From contig NW_025861626.1 in the NCBI RefSeq assembly GCF_002878395.1, positions 49,287-113,286 on the forward strand: DNA of 64,000 nt, in the 5' to 3' direction. The translations under genes were made by a program, and so were the position numbers. Shown here in pieces: positions 49,426-61,530 of this stretch (positions within the stretch are counted from its first letter, which is position 1; each line of letters opens with the position of its first letter). The notes under the pieces are model-generated. The model was not told where the DNA came from. It did no database searches and was given only the letters and a program-made list of their open reading frames with translations. This stretch comes from Capsicum annuum (lineage: Eukaryota; Streptophyta; Magnoliopsida; Solanales; Solanaceae).

Positions 49426-50370
49426 ATCATCTACCTAAAACTCGAGGACCCTTCTCTTCACGTCTACATATGAATTCTGATGACTCTGAATTATCTTCAA
49501 TCTCTCTCTAATTAGCTTGAATTTTTTTATATCTTTAAATAATGCATCAGGTCCAATCAAAGAAGCCTCACCCAGTTCAAACCAACTTATGGGTGATCTA
49601 TACCTCCTCCCATAAAGAGCCTCAAATGGGGCTATCTGAATGTAGAATGATAACTATTGTTATATGCAAATTCAATCAATGACAAATGGTCATCCCAACT
49701 TCCTTTAAAATCAAGGGCACATGCCCTCTATATTTCTTCGAGAGTTTGGATGGTCCTCTCATCCTGACCATCTATCTGCGGATAAAAGGTAGAACTAAGA
49801 TGCACTTAGGTACCAAGACCCTTCTAAAAAGCTCTCCAAAACTAGGAAGTAGACTGAGTACCCTTATCTACGATAATAGATAAGGAAACTCCATGCAATC
49901 TGACTAACACTTGGATATATAGCTTAGCATAATCCTTAGTTGTATAAGATATATGCATTAGCAAGAAATGTACTGACTTAGCCAACCTGTCTAGAAGAAC
50001 CTAAATAGAATCATGATGACAATGCAAAAAGGGTAAACCAGTCACGAAATCCATATTCACCTCTTCCCACTTCAAAGTAGGTATACCAAACTCTTGCATT
50101 ACACCACCAGGCCTTTGGTGCTCTATCTTAACTTGTTGACAAGTTGTACACTTTGCCATAAACTCTGCGATATCCTTCTTTATGCCTCTCCATCAATGGA
50201 TTTCCTACAATTTGCGGTACATCTTGGTAGCATAGAGATAAATAAAATATCGCATGCCATGCGCTTCAGCCATAATTCTCTTCCTTAAATCACCAACACA
50301 TGGAACACATAATCTACCCTGAAACCTCAACACACCATCTTCTGATTAGGAGAAAACCTCTACCTTTTGG
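49426..50370 (-). pseudogene. Element F integrase core and zinc domain
   Basis: The catalytic residues can all be read on the minus strand: Asp in LLDRLAKSV (near 49985), Asp in IVDKGTQS (near 49870) and Glu in GQDERTIQ (near 49760). However, there is a stop after HHDSI and further breaks. FEALYGRRYRSPIS-like and SDLNYNNSYH-like motifs are at 49600-49690. The zinc domain is at 50150-50290. Confidence 0.8.
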
Positions 50371-50378
50371 TCCTTAAC

Positions 50379-50885
50379 TTACTTCTTTAGTTTGACCAAA
50401 CTAGGATCCATTTCTTGTTTTTCCTTTACTTTCAAAACTAAGAAGGATTTGGAACTACTCTGAACCCACACATTACCTTCAACATAATCAAATAATCTAA
50501 CAACCAATCTAGGCAAATGATGAACTTCATAAGCCAATTCTTTCTTATCCTTCTCCACATAAGACACACTGTCCATAGACAACCTACTAAGGTCGTTTTC
50601 CCCTATATTGGCCTTACCTGGATGAAATAACACACTTATATCATAATCTTTTAGCAACTCTAACCATCTTCTCTGTCTAAGATTCAACTTCCTCTAAGTA
50701 AACATATACTGCAGGCATTTGTGATCAGTAAACACATCAATATGAACACCATAAAGATAGTGCCTCCAGATTTTCAAAGCGAAACCCATAATAGCTAATT
50801 TAAGATCATGGTTTGCGTAACTCTTTTCATGTGGTTTCAACTTCCTGGAAGCATAGGCTACAACCTTACATTTCTGTATCAACAC
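50379..50885 (-). pseudogene. Element F RNase H
   Basis: Two frames: 50694-50885 ([41 protein letters not shown]) and 50379-50687 ([23 protein letters not shown]). The Asp of YYDAS (50905-50935) and of DHKCLQ are present. HDLKLA has Lys for Glu, and the last motif reads ENDLSR in place of ADALSR. A stop separates the two frames near 50690. Confidence 0.85.
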
Positions 50886-51767
50886 TTAACCCAGTCCAAA
50901 TCTAGAGGCATCATAATACACCACAAAACCGTTCATATCATAGGGTAGAGTTAACATAGTGATTGAAGTAAGTCGAGTCTTCAACTCCTGAAAATATTTA
51001 TCACAGGAATCTGACCACAGGAACTTAACTTTCTTTTGGGTCAGCCGGGTCATGAGAGATGCAATAGAAGAGAAGCCTTCAACAAAATGATGGTAATATC
51101 CAACTAGACCTAAGAAACTTCTAATGTCAGATGGAGAGATAGGTCTAGGCCAAATTCTTATAGCTTCTATCTTTTAAGGATCAACTCTAATGCCTTTGGC
51201 TGAAATAATATGACCTAAAAAAGCTACTAATCTTAGCCAAAACTCAAACTTATTGAATTTGGCAAACAATTGATGATCTCTAAAAGTCTGCAGGAAAATT
51301 CTAAGATGGTCGGCATGGTCATCCTCGCTACTGCAGTACACAAAAATATCATCTATGAAAACTAGGAAAAAGATATCTAGATATTGTTTGAACACTCGAT
51401 TCATGAGATATATGAAAGATGTTGGAGCATTGGTTAGCCTGAAAGACACGACTAGAAACTTAAAATGACCATAGACGATTTGGAAGGCTATCTTTGGAAT
51501 ATCACACTCTCTTACTTTAAGCTGATGATAGCCGGATCTAAGGTCTATCTTTGAAAAATAAGTTGCACCTTGCAATTGATCAAACAGATTATCAATTCTA
51601 GGAAGAGGGTACTTATTCCTAAATGTGACCTTATTAAGTTGATGATAGTTAATTCGCATATGCAAAGAACCATCTTTCTTTCGCACGAACAGGACGGGAG
51701 CACCCCAAGGAGAAACACTAGGCCTTATGAAACCTTTATCTAGAAGATCCTTGAGTTGCTCTTTCAA
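50886..51767 (-). pseudogene. Element F reverse transcriptase, 197-codon open frame
   Basis: 51174-51767 is uninterrupted and covers fingers to thumb: [53 protein letters not shown] with the first catalytic Asp, LTNAP, and FIDDIFVY with the catalytic pair. The Asp of the usual RIDYRQLN is Asn. The connection follows in 50930-51170 with stops. It is the best preserved RT in the window, but its frame is not joined to PR upstream. Confidence 0.88.
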
Positions 51768-52440
51768 ATATTTAAGTTACATAGGTGCCATATGGTATGG
51801 AGGGATAGAAATAGGTTGTGTATCATGAAGGAGGTCAATCCAAACTATATCTCTCTATCGGGAGGTACCCCTGGGAGATCTTCTGGAAAAACATCTGGAA
51901 ACTCATTAACTATGTTGATTGACTTAATAGTTAGAATCTCTGACTTAATGTCTTGAACTTGAACTAGATGATAGATGCAACCTTTGGATATTAGCTTTTT
52001 GTCTTTGAGATAGGATCTAAAATGACTCTTGGGAGATACAGAATTGCCGGACAACTCAAAAATTAGCTCATTAGGGAAATGAAACTTGACCACATGGGTA
52101 CGACAGTCTATAGATACATAACAGGAATAAAGCCAATCTATACCTAGAATAAGATCAAAATCAACCATATCTAACTTAATTAAATCAATGAATTTGACCT
52201 AATAAGAACAGTAGTAGCATATTTTTTATAAACTGGCTTACCAACTAATGTAGAAACCAAGATAGGCTAAGGGATCTTTATGGGATTTATCTCAAAATTC
52301 ACAGCTACTAATAGGGTCATTTAAGAGAAAGTTGACCCAAGGTCCAACAACACATAAACATCAAAGTGAAAGACATTGATCATACCAGTAACAAGATATG
52401 GAGAATCCTCCTATTCCTGACGGGATGGTAAGGCATAGAA
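51768..52440 (-). pseudogene. Element F protease and linker
   Basis: 51845-52168 reads the C-terminal protease (DFDLILGIDWLYSCY) and linker ([38 protein letters not shown]). The active site is in a separate frame near 52340-52360 (VYVLLDLGSTFSL), with Asp-Leu-Gly kept. It is interrupted by stops and frame shifts. Confidence 0.84.
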
Positions 52441-53615
52441 TATATTCTAGCACTGACCGCTAGCTGAGCTAGATGAAGCACCTTGAGGAGGGGCTGGAGG
52501 GATAAAAGAGCTGGTGCAATAGAAGCTTTATTCTGGGGTCAAACATCTCTGTTCCCATGCCTAGCATGCACACACTCTCTATGTTTGCGGCCCAACTTTA
52601 CACAACCAAAACAACCCCTTTATTTTTCAAAACACTCACCTGGATGGGTTTCGTCATACTTAGCATATGGGGGATAACTAGGTCTGTTACTCACATTGTT
52701 CAGGGATCTGGACATATAAGACTTATACCCTTACTCCTGCATATTTTTAGGTACGAGAGCACTAGTTGATGAAGGCGCTGGCATAGATGAACGAATTTAA
52801 AAATATGGATGATTCCCTCTATAGGATCTAGTATGACCATACTCATGTTGCTCTGATTTATCCCTCTTATTTTCTCTTACTGTATCTCTCTCTTTTATCT
52901 TATCTTCCTTAATATGTTGAGCATACATCATCACTCTTGAAAGATCTATTTCTCTATTAAGCATAGCAATCCTACACTCATTAACAACCAATCTAGATAT
53001 ACCGGTCATAAACTTACTCATACTACTTTTCGGGTCAGCCATTAAATTTGGAGCATACTTGGATAATTGGTTAAACTTGAGAAAATACTATGTTATTGTC
53101 ATAGAGCCTTGCCTCAGGTTTATGAATTCCTCTATCTTTGCTTCCCTCATCTCAAGTGGGAAGAACATATCCAGGAACGCATCCTGAAAAACCTGCCAAG
53201 TCATAGGAGTTGCATTCTCCGTTCTACTCTTCGTACACATGATAACCTAATCATATGCAACATCTTTCAGCCTATAAGATTCTAATTCTACACTCTCTTC
53301 CTTAGAAATAAGCATAACTTGGGTAATCTTCTTTAACTCATCAAGATAAAACTGTGTGTCCTCACCTCCCTTTAACCTATAGTATTCATGTGGATTCATC
53401 CTCATAAAATCTCAAATCTTGGGTATAGCTAAATCACCTCCTTACTGATACGTGACTTTAGTCTGGTCATTGGTTTGAATATTCGCAGTGACCGCCTGGT
53501 CCAACACTTGAAAAGCTGCCCGTAACTCAGCATGAGGCACATTCTCATTCAGGGGATCAATAGGCTAAGGTTGATGGATATCATTCCTACGGGAATAAGC
53601 TATTTGGGGAGGTAT
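52441..53615 (-). pseudogene. Element F gag, start codon lost
   Basis: The expected start reads ATA (53615-53613, IPPQIAYSRRN), as in C. Capsid motifs: HAELRAAFQVL, DFMRMNPHEYYRL, TQFYLDELKKITQVM at 53340-53540, and FMTGISRLVVNECR-IAMLNREIDLSRVMMYAQHIKE at 52797-53042. The knuckle region around 52550-52620 contains CFGCVKLGRKHRECVHARHGN-like codons (read with small gaps). Gag is split by several frameshifts. Confidence 0.82.
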
Positions 53616-53808
53616 TTTCTATCATAAAGAGCATGAATTAATAGAATAGAGAGACAACTGTACGCATGATGGATTATGAAAGAAAGAGATAACTTTTCAT
53701 AAAATATCTTGTAGCCTATTGCTCATAAATGTGGCACGCTATACACCGATGATCAATACTCTACCTAACACGGCTTGTTCGACTCCTTAGGACTGTTTAA
53801 ACCTTAGT

Positions 53809-53821
53809 CCCTGATACCAAG
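53809..53821 (-). other. Element F primer-binding site
   Basis: The minus strand reads CTTGGTATCAGGG, two bases inside the LTR end at 53824. It matches initiator tRNA-Met in its first nine bases. Confidence 0.8.
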
Positions 53822-53823
53822 TT

Positions 53824-56183
53824 TGTAACGCCCTGAAATCTTATCCCGGAACATCACACAACGCTTAAGGCTACAAGTAGCACCAAGCTAACTCTTTGAG
53901 CCTGCTACTACTTCTAATACCTACTTTAGGATAGATAAGTTAAGCAAAAACACTATATCATAAACAATTTGAACTGAAACAACTGAAATAATCATCTGAG
54001 AAATCAATACTCAAAATCTGGAACTCAACCACTAGTCTAGTCCGATAAACCTCTACTTACTACTGAACTAGAGAGTCATTGGGACAAACCCCCAACTAAC
54101 TCGACTGAACTAAAAGCCATAACAACTGATATCAAAACGTGAAATTTAAGAAATGGTCCTTGAACCATAAGGACTCACCAACTGTGGAGTGAAGACAAAG
54201 GTACTCGAGAAACACTGTCGCGGCTGAGAATGACCACCTGAACCTACATTATGAGACAATGTAGCACACAAACGTATATGTGGATCAGTACTTAGAGAAT
54301 ATACTGAGTATATGAGGCTGTATGCATTAAGTAAACAAGATCATTAATCTTTATGAAACCATGCATACAAATATGAATGACTAACCATTGCTTGAATACG
54401 CCCAAAATATAAATCTCATAAGTCATGAACAATGAAAAAATTATTATAAATCTCATTAGTCATTATACTTAGTTCTAAAATTTGTATTCTCCTCTTATTC
54501 TCAAATCTTGTAACCCAAAAAAAAAAGAAACATTAAAACAATAAGTTTCAAACTTATATTTTATCTTAAGAAGAATAAGGAGCTTGTTTTGAAACTTAAG
54601 GAATTTAAAGACTTATGATTGTGGAACTTTGGGAATATTTGGGAGTTTCTATTTACCGAAATAACCATATGAGCAACATGGAGTCCAAGGACTTGCCCAA
54701 TATAGGAGAGCAGTTCTACCCTTGCCATCAAAATAGAACCTTAACTTTAGTGATCACTAGCTTAACCCACTTGGGGTAAGTCAAATCCTACAGTGGCTCG
54801 TAGTTCTGGGGGGATTGGATCTTGAAATCAAACCTAACTCGGTGCTAAATACTACTTCCATACTTAGGCATAAAACTTTTAGGAAAATCCAGATTGAACA
54901 ATACAAAAGTGAGTGATGGAAGCCAACCATGCTTCCCTTTAATTTGAATCAAAATAATGTGGACTCCTTTCTTAGTGTTGGACTTAAATATTAAACTTGT
55001 TCAGAACCATCCTTCTTGAATACCAAGACTAAAATTAATGACATACAACCCATGCTCAAAATCATGTCAAATCACAAAGTACTTAATACTTGCCATGATA
55101 TCATCAAACAACTTCATAAAATCTCTAACTTTACTCTTGGGTTTAAAAACATGTGAATACATGCAAACTCAAATGATTATAGTTTCACAATAAAACTTAG
55201 TTCTTGACACTAACTTAGAAACACTTGGAAAATAGCAATTCATATTACGAATATGAAATTCATGGGATAAAATCTCAATTCAAACAATAATACACAGGAA
55301 AATGTCAAATTTAAGCATTGAACAATTTAATAATCTCACAAACTTAAAATAAAGTAAACTAGGCATAAAGTCCACTTGAAAACATGAAAATTCTTTAATT
55401 AAATCAAAGCTTTGGCCACGAGAACGAAAGAATTATTCTTGTTCAAAGCCCAGATACCTTAAACTCAATGATTTGAATCAACTCTTTCTTTTCGGATTCG
55501 ATTCATATTATTGATGTGTGATTCTGGAAGCCCTCGGACTGGGGATTCCGATTCTTGAAGAAATGTTGAAAACTGACGGTTAAATTTTGAGTTTTCTTGA
55601 ACTTTGGGTTGAAACCCTAGAGTGTTCTTGGTGAAATTTAGAGAGGAAGACTATATTTTTGTATTTGGGGACCTTAATCCCATGTTATGACTGATAGAGG
55701 GTGGGGTAAAAAAGCCAAGTTACCCCCTTGGATGTGGATTTTAAAAGATGAAGAAAAAACTAGTCACCGATGCAATTAGTGACACGGTGCGTCGATGCCA
55801 TCGATGCGATACCAACGCATCACGCTATAATCACGCCAAGCCTCAATACTTTTGACTGGAAGATCCTACAACAAAATTTACCAACGCAATGGTCATTGCA
55901 GCATACCATGATATCTTTGGTCCACTATTTTGGGACACCAAACATGGTCTAAACATAGACCAAAAATTCCGAAACTTGTCCGGGAACACCTATTGACCTC
56001 CCTAATTATGAATTAGCTAAAATACCAACTATCAAAGGCTGGGAAGGTTGGTAATAAAATCCTCAGAGTTTCGAGGCCATGGAAATGACTAATTCCATGC
56101 ACTTAGCTAGATTTTCGAAGTCTAGGAACTCTTTGGGCATCGTTTAAGCGATATAGACAATGAGGATTTTGCAGGGTCTTACA
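53824..56183 (-). repeat. Element F 5' LTR
   Basis: 2360 bp, TGTAACGCC...TCTTACA. The U3 word block is at 55757-55845 (gatgcgatacc, gacacggtgcgtcgatg). It matches 44941-48782 apart from the solo LTR. No gene. Confidence 0.93.
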
Positions 56184-56188
56184 GAAAC

Positions 56189-56490
56189 CAATCAAGATTT
56201 TCAACTCTAAGATTCACATAGTCAAAAAATTTCCAACTAACCCAAATCTTTCATCCTATCAATTCTACACTTAAAACCCATCCCAATCTAACAAGATATC
56301 ATAAATATACTATAACATAACATAATCTAACAAACAGTAAGCCAAGCCTACCTCAAATACGATAAATGCTCAACAATCTGCTGAATATTTACTTTTCTCT
56401 TCTGAGAAGCTTTTTCAAAGTACCAATCTATTAAAAATGCAATTTACATGTAATTACAAAAATATTGATACCCATATTGCACCATTGTAC
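56189..56490 (-). repeat. Element E 5' LTR, second part
   Basis: Resumes E after F and matches 18360-18640 (gctcaacaatc, cccaaatt, ctaacaa). It ends at the target site TGTAC (56486-56490) of element G. Its remainder lies beyond the window. Confidence 0.85.
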
Positions 56491-59194
56491 TGTAATACCC
56501 CGCATGTTTCTAAGCTAGGAAGTGAATAAGTATTCCTATGTATGAAATCTCCTATCCTGTGACTTATACTTAAATACATGACTTACAATGAATATACTAG
56601 TGATAGGATACCTTATGATACATTAAGCATGTTCATATGAGTCACTTAAGGTAATACAAGCTAAGAGTTTTTGAATCCATTAAGTTTTAGTGCTTGATTT
56701 TGCAAGGGTCATCTTTGAACGAGTATAAATCAATTTTAATATGGTATTTAGGATTATTTAGACCCACCAAATTGTGTATAATTGAGTTATCTTTCCAATG
56801 ATACCAATTTTGCCTTAATCCAATACCCGAGCGAAAAGTTATGCCTATTTTCGTGAGAGACAATAAGCATAGGCAATTAGTTAGGCGCCGCCCAACCCAA
56901 GCATAGGCGATTGGTTAGGCGCTGCCTAACCTATCTTAGAAAATCACTTGGGCACCGCCTAAATCAATTCCAGGTGCCAAAAACACTCCGTTTTGAGTTA
57001 TTTTAAGGGTAATTAAGTCTTTTAACACTCCTTACATGTCCTTAAACTTAACCCTACGAAATATATAGCTTCTAAACATATTAAAACCCTATTATCATCT
57101 AAAAGTTCATCATCGAAGAGAACTAAAAGAGAAAAACAACTACGGTTGCATAACTGAGCATGAAGATCCTATTTCAAGGAAATTCCTCCGTCAATCATCA
57201 AGAATCTTCCTTATATGGTATGTGTGAGCTGATTTATGGATCCCTTTCATCCATAAAGCTCAAAAATACTTTTTTTCATTATAAATTATGATTTCTATGT
57301 TGTTGGGTGTTGATGATCATGTTGTTGATATTGGGTGATTCCCAAGACGGAATCTTTATATGTTTTTTTCTTTAATTTCATGATATCATATGAGTTGGAA
57401 GCATGTAAATTTAGTTTTTCATGATGTATAATTTGATGATTTCACCTATTCTTAAGATGTGCATGTAAGGTGTTTGATAAAATTTCTAAGAAACTAGAAA
57501 TCATGCAATATAACTAAATTGTGACTAAGTGAAGGATTCATGATATGCCCTTACGTTCCAATGACTTCTATGTTGTTAATGTGCCTTGTAAATGTTGTTG
57601 GAATACTCATGAACTATTCTTATGAGATTATGCTATGTTTACTTGCAAATCCTACCCATGAACAAGATGTGTGATAACCATGCAATCCACATGAACTTCC
57701 ATGCTATTGGTTTATGTTGCCAATATGATTATGCAATGAACATGATATTAAGATTGTACAAGTACTTCCATGTGATATGAAATCTTTTCCATGCAATACA
57801 TTGTTGATAACCATGCTTAGTATGAGATCCCTACTTATGATAATATAAATTATAGACTCTACTTTTATGATCAAGTCAGTCATGAGTGTCAGTTTCTTTC
57901 CATGGGGTTCTGGAGGTAATTGTACCCGAAAACTATAGTTGTGTGCCTAGATCTATGTCATGTTTCACGATATCCAAACTTGAGCTATGATTCCATAGAT
58001 TTCAGTCAGTCTTGTGAATCAGGAAAACCTCATGATCTTAGTCAGTTCTCAGATATTTATAATATTCTGCCAGTCAACAGAATTCAGTAAAATTAAGTCA
58101 CGCACCGTCAGTTATTCATGTCCAGTCCCTCCAGATGGGAGTAGAGATTAGCATCGTGTGAACCCAATGATAGGAACTCACCCGCCAGTTTAGGGTGTGA
58201 TTCTTAGTAATCATCCTTGTGTTCCACCACTATGTAGCTACCATAGGTTGAGATATCTTAACCCATCAGATTAGGGTTGCTGAGATGGGTTAACCCATCA
58301 GTTTATGGTTCCCACCATTCTCATTAAGTACATGCCAGATAAGGGTCACTCACAGGCTGTCCTTACCCGTGGCATAGTATTGACACCCCTCTAGTCGGGG
58401 CAGAGATTGGACCCCATCTTAGCCATAACGGCATACATAGGGCATGTCAGTTAAACACTACTTCCCATAGTTTCAGTATCAGTGTCAGTAAAAGAACTCA
58501 GGGTGTTCTTCATATTTCAGTATATACAGGACTGTCAGCTACAATCGTCTATGTTATCAGTTTAAGTATCAGTCATGATAGTTATCAGTAAAGCATGTAT
58601 TAGCTTATAGGTCATGCTATCACGTATTCATGGTCCTAATTTCTATATATGTGTGTTTGCACTCCCACGTTCATATTGGTCAGTCAATGTTGTTCATTCA
58701 GGAAACCCTTTATGTTCAGCCTACCCTCCTCGTATACTCAGTACTCTAGTTATACTGATGCATTTACGCTATGGTTCTTTGTTTTCATGTTACACCATAG
58801 GTTCCAAGACACGAGCTCTCTCCTAGCAGTAGCGGTAGCATTCCAGTTGCAGAGACACAGTGAGTCATCATTGATTCGAGGATGATATGATTTGATTCAT
58901 TTATTTATTTCTTCAGTTCAATTTTACGGAGTTAGTTGGAGACATGTTCCTTCAAATCCTTATTCATATAGTTTAGAGGCTTTCAAATTTCTGTTCAGAT
59001 TGAGTTGTTTTGGGTATTTTCACCCATATGATTGTATTCAGTTGAACCTTATGGCCTTACAGTTCTATGTATTCAACTTTATTATATCATGATTTTTAGT
59101 ATACAGGTATAGATATCAATCATGGGTTAGCTTGTGGTCCCTCGGAGTCATGAGCACCGTGTAGCATTCCAGTTCAGTGAATTGGGGTGTTACA
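56491..59194 (+). repeat. Element G 5' LTR
   Basis: 2704 bp, TGTAATACCCC...GTGTTACA. U3 carries the repeated word gcataggcgattggttaggcgccgcc (56870-56990), then a TATA candidate aaatatatagc at 57060-57069. The R/U5 part includes cccatcag-tttatggt repeats (58170-58320). Open frames at 58614-59092 are chance. The LTR aligns closely with 63089-64000 as far as the window goes, apart from a short gap near 63266 (about 35 bp missing in the 3' copy). Confidence 0.92.
57060..57069 (+). promoter_or_regulatory. Putative TATA box of element G LTR
   Basis: AAATATATAGC about 70 bp after the GC-rich word block, repeated in the 3' LTR at 63619-63629. The position fits a U3 promoter; transcription is not shown by sequence. 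Confidence 0.55.
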
Positions 59195-59197
59195 AAC

Positions 59198-59210
59198 TTG
59201 GTATCAGAGT
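59198..59210 (+). other. Element G primer-binding site
   Basis: TTGGTATCAGAGT, just after the LTR end ACA at 59194. It matches initiator tRNA-Met. Confidence 0.9.
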
Positions 59211-59400
59211 CTAAGGTTCAGTAGAGTCCTAGGAAGTCTGAAAGCCACATCTAGTAGATTCTTGTACATGGGTGTGTTGCGTGCCACATTTATGTGCAGG
59301 AGGCTATAAAAGGTTTTAGGAAGTCCCCTTTCTTCATTATTCATGTCATGCTAGTGAGCATAATCAAAAGTTAAACCCATCAGTCCTGGCAAGATCAGGA

Positions 59401-59830
59401 AAATTCTCATGATGTCGTTACTGGTACGTTACAAATTTTCCATCTTCATGTTTATGTTTTTCTAGACCTAGGTGCATCTTTGTCTTTTGTTACTCCATAC
59501 ATAGCAAGCAATTTCAAAATCAGTCCCAAATTCCTAGCAGAGCCCTTCTCAGTCTCTACCCTCGTAGGTAAAACCATCATAGCCCAGCAGGTATACAGGA
59601 AGTGCCCGATTATGATATCTTAGAAATCCATGTTAATAGATTTAGTGGAGTTAGAGATGACTAATTTTTATGTCATTCTCGGCATGGATTGGTTTCATTC
59701 CTTCTATCCCATAGTCGACTGTAGAAATAGGATAGTTCAGTTTCAGTTCTTAAATGAGCCCGTCCTAGAGTAGAAAGGTAGCATTTCAGCGTTCAGGGGT
59801 CAACTTATTTCCTACCTTCGGGCAAGGAAA
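59401..59830 (+). pseudogene. Element G protease
   Basis: Reads TGTLQIFHLHVYVFLDLGA, SLSFVTPYIASNFKISPK, then VYRKCP with a stop, and FYVILGMDWFHSFYPIVDC. The Asp-Leu-Gly active site is intact; a stop interrupts the middle (near 59621) and another follows near 59770. The 59211-59400 leader ends in a remnant of the gag C-terminus (DQENSHDVV). The protease normally matures Gag-Pol, but here there is no Gag. Confidence 0.87.
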
Positions 59831-60738
59831 ATGATTTCTAAGGGGTGTGTGTATCATCTCGTGCATGTTAAAGATTCCAATTCTGAATATCCCAGCCTTG
59901 AAACAGTCCCTGTTGTTAATGAATACTCAGATGTCTTTCCTGAAGATCTTCCAGGCATTCTTTCTGAAAGGGAAATATACTTCGGCATAGACCTTCTTCT
60001 GGATACTCAACCTATTTCTATTTCGTCATACAGAATGGCACCAGTAGAACTCAAGGAACTGAAAGATCAGTTGAATAATCTCTTAGATAAGGGATTCATC
60101 AGACCCAGCATTTCCCCATAGGGTGCGCCAATATTATTCGTACACAAGAAAGACGGTTCTCTTAGGATGCGTATTGATTACCGTCAACTTAACAAGCTCC
60201 TGGTTAAGAACAAATATCCTCTTCCCAGGATTGATGATCTATTCGACCAACTTCAGGGTGCCAGTTATTCTCGAAGATAGACCTCAGATAAGTCTATCAT
60301 CAGCTCAGAGTTAGAGAATGTGACATTTTGAAGATAGCTTTCCGTACTTGGTATGGTTATTTTGAATTTTTAGTCATGCTATTTGGTCTTACCAATGCCC
60401 CTGTAGCTTTTATGGATTTGATGAACCGTGTGTTCAAGCAGTACTTTGACATGTTTATCATAGTCTTCACAGATGATATTCTGGTCTATTCTCGCATAGA
60501 GCGTGATCATGCTGACCATCTGAGGATTGTTCTTCAGACTCTCAGGGATCACCAATTATTCGCTAAGTTCAGCAAGTGTGAATTTTGGCTAAGATTAGTA
60601 GCATTCCTTGGCCATATTGTTTCTAGTGATGGAATTAGAGTAGATCCTCATAAAATCGAGGCAGTAAGAAACTGGCCCAGAACCATATCACCATTAGATA
60701 TTAGGAGTTTCTTGGGTTTGGCTAGCTATTACAGATGA
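59831..60738 (+). pseudogene. Element G reverse transcriptase
   Basis: 59831-60121 holds the linker and RT N-terminus ([32 protein letters not shown]) up to a stop before the usual GAP. In the next stretch (to about 60265) the finger motifs run in frame, then a small deletion shifts the frame across KIDL. 60328-60738 is open: [23 protein letters not shown] (second position Thr, catalytic pair kept), [20 protein letters not shown] and [10 protein letters not shown] stop follows. Confidence 0.88.
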
Positions 60739-61530
60739 TTTGTCGAGGGATTTTCTTCTATTTCATCTCCTATGTCCAGATTGACTCAAAAGAAGATTAA
60801 GTTTCAGTGGTCAAATTCATGCGAGAAGAACTTTCAAGAGTTGAAGACTCAACTCACCTTTGTTCCAGTTCTAGCTATTCTAGATGGTTCAGACAGCTTT
60901 GTAGTCAAATATGATACATCTAGAGTGGGTTTATGTTTTGTCCTCATGCAGCATGGTAAGTTTATAGCCTACACCTCCAGAAAGTTAAAGCCACATGAGA
61001 AGAATTATCCTACTCATGATCTTGAGTTAGCAGTGGTATTTTTTTCCTTGAAGATTTGGAGGCATTATCTCTATGGAGTTCATATAGATGTCTTCACAGA
61101 CCATAAAAGCCTCCAGTATGTCTTTTCCCAAAAAAATCTCAATCTTCGCCATAGAAGGTGGTTAGAGCTCTTGAAGGATTATGACACGACTGTTATTTAT
61201 CATCTGGGCAAGGCCAATATTGTGGCCGACGCTCTCAGTCGACTCTCCATGGGTAGTATTTCTCACGTTGAGGATAGTAAGAAAAAGATGGCTTAGGAGA
61301 TCCATTAGCTTTCCAGACTAGGCATTCGCTTAGTCGATTCTTCAGAGGGTGGTGCATGTGTCCATAGTATTTCATAGTCATCTCTAGTTTCCGAGGTGAA
61401 TGTGAAACAAGACAGGGATCCTAGCCTTGTCAAGCTCAATAAGTCAGTTCAAAATTAGAAAGTCAAGGTTTTCTCCCAAGGGGAAGATGGTGTTCTTCAT
61501 TGTCAGGGTCTTCTATGAACTCTAGGTGTA
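60739..61530 (+). pseudogene. Element G RNase H (active residues kept) and linker
   Basis: 60772-61296 is a 174-codon frame with all four acidic residues: [28 protein letters not shown] and [12 protein letters not shown]. It is the only RNase H here with a complete set. After 61294 the linker ([12 protein letters not shown], then stops) is interrupted several times to 61530. RNase H would remove RNA from the RNA-DNA hybrid. Confidence 0.9.

Larger units (their letters stand above)
44941..56183 (-). mobile_element. Element F, complete chromovirus inserted in E 5' LTR
   Basis: An 11.2 kb minus-strand element that includes the 1.5 kb solo LTR. Layout: 3' LTR 44941-48782, purine tract, chromodomain, IN, RNase H, RT, PR, gag, primer site and 5' LTR 53824-56183. 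The TGTAAYGCC...TCTTACA ends and a perfect GAAAC duplication are present. The LTRs align well by eye. It retains the longest open RT of the window. Confidence 0.95.
14794..56490 (-). mobile_element. Element E, large gypsy element split by C, D, F and G
   Basis: E's own sequence is in pieces: 3' LTR 14794-19574, interior 19575-21447, 31619-31748 and 40849-42128, and 5' LTR 42129-44940 plus 56189-56490 (the last cut by G; the remainder is outside the window). All pieces run on the minus strand and in consistent order. The interior keeps IN C-terminus, part of RT, PR traces and gag, with a large pol deletion. The left boundary is about 14794 (TGCACCATG, aligned to TGCACTCATG at 42129) and is uncertain by about 10 bases. 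Confidence 0.8.

Noticed and set aside
58614..59092. Three overlapping plus-strand frames of 66-78 codons
   Set aside because: All inside G's 5' LTR, with no similarity that I recognise.
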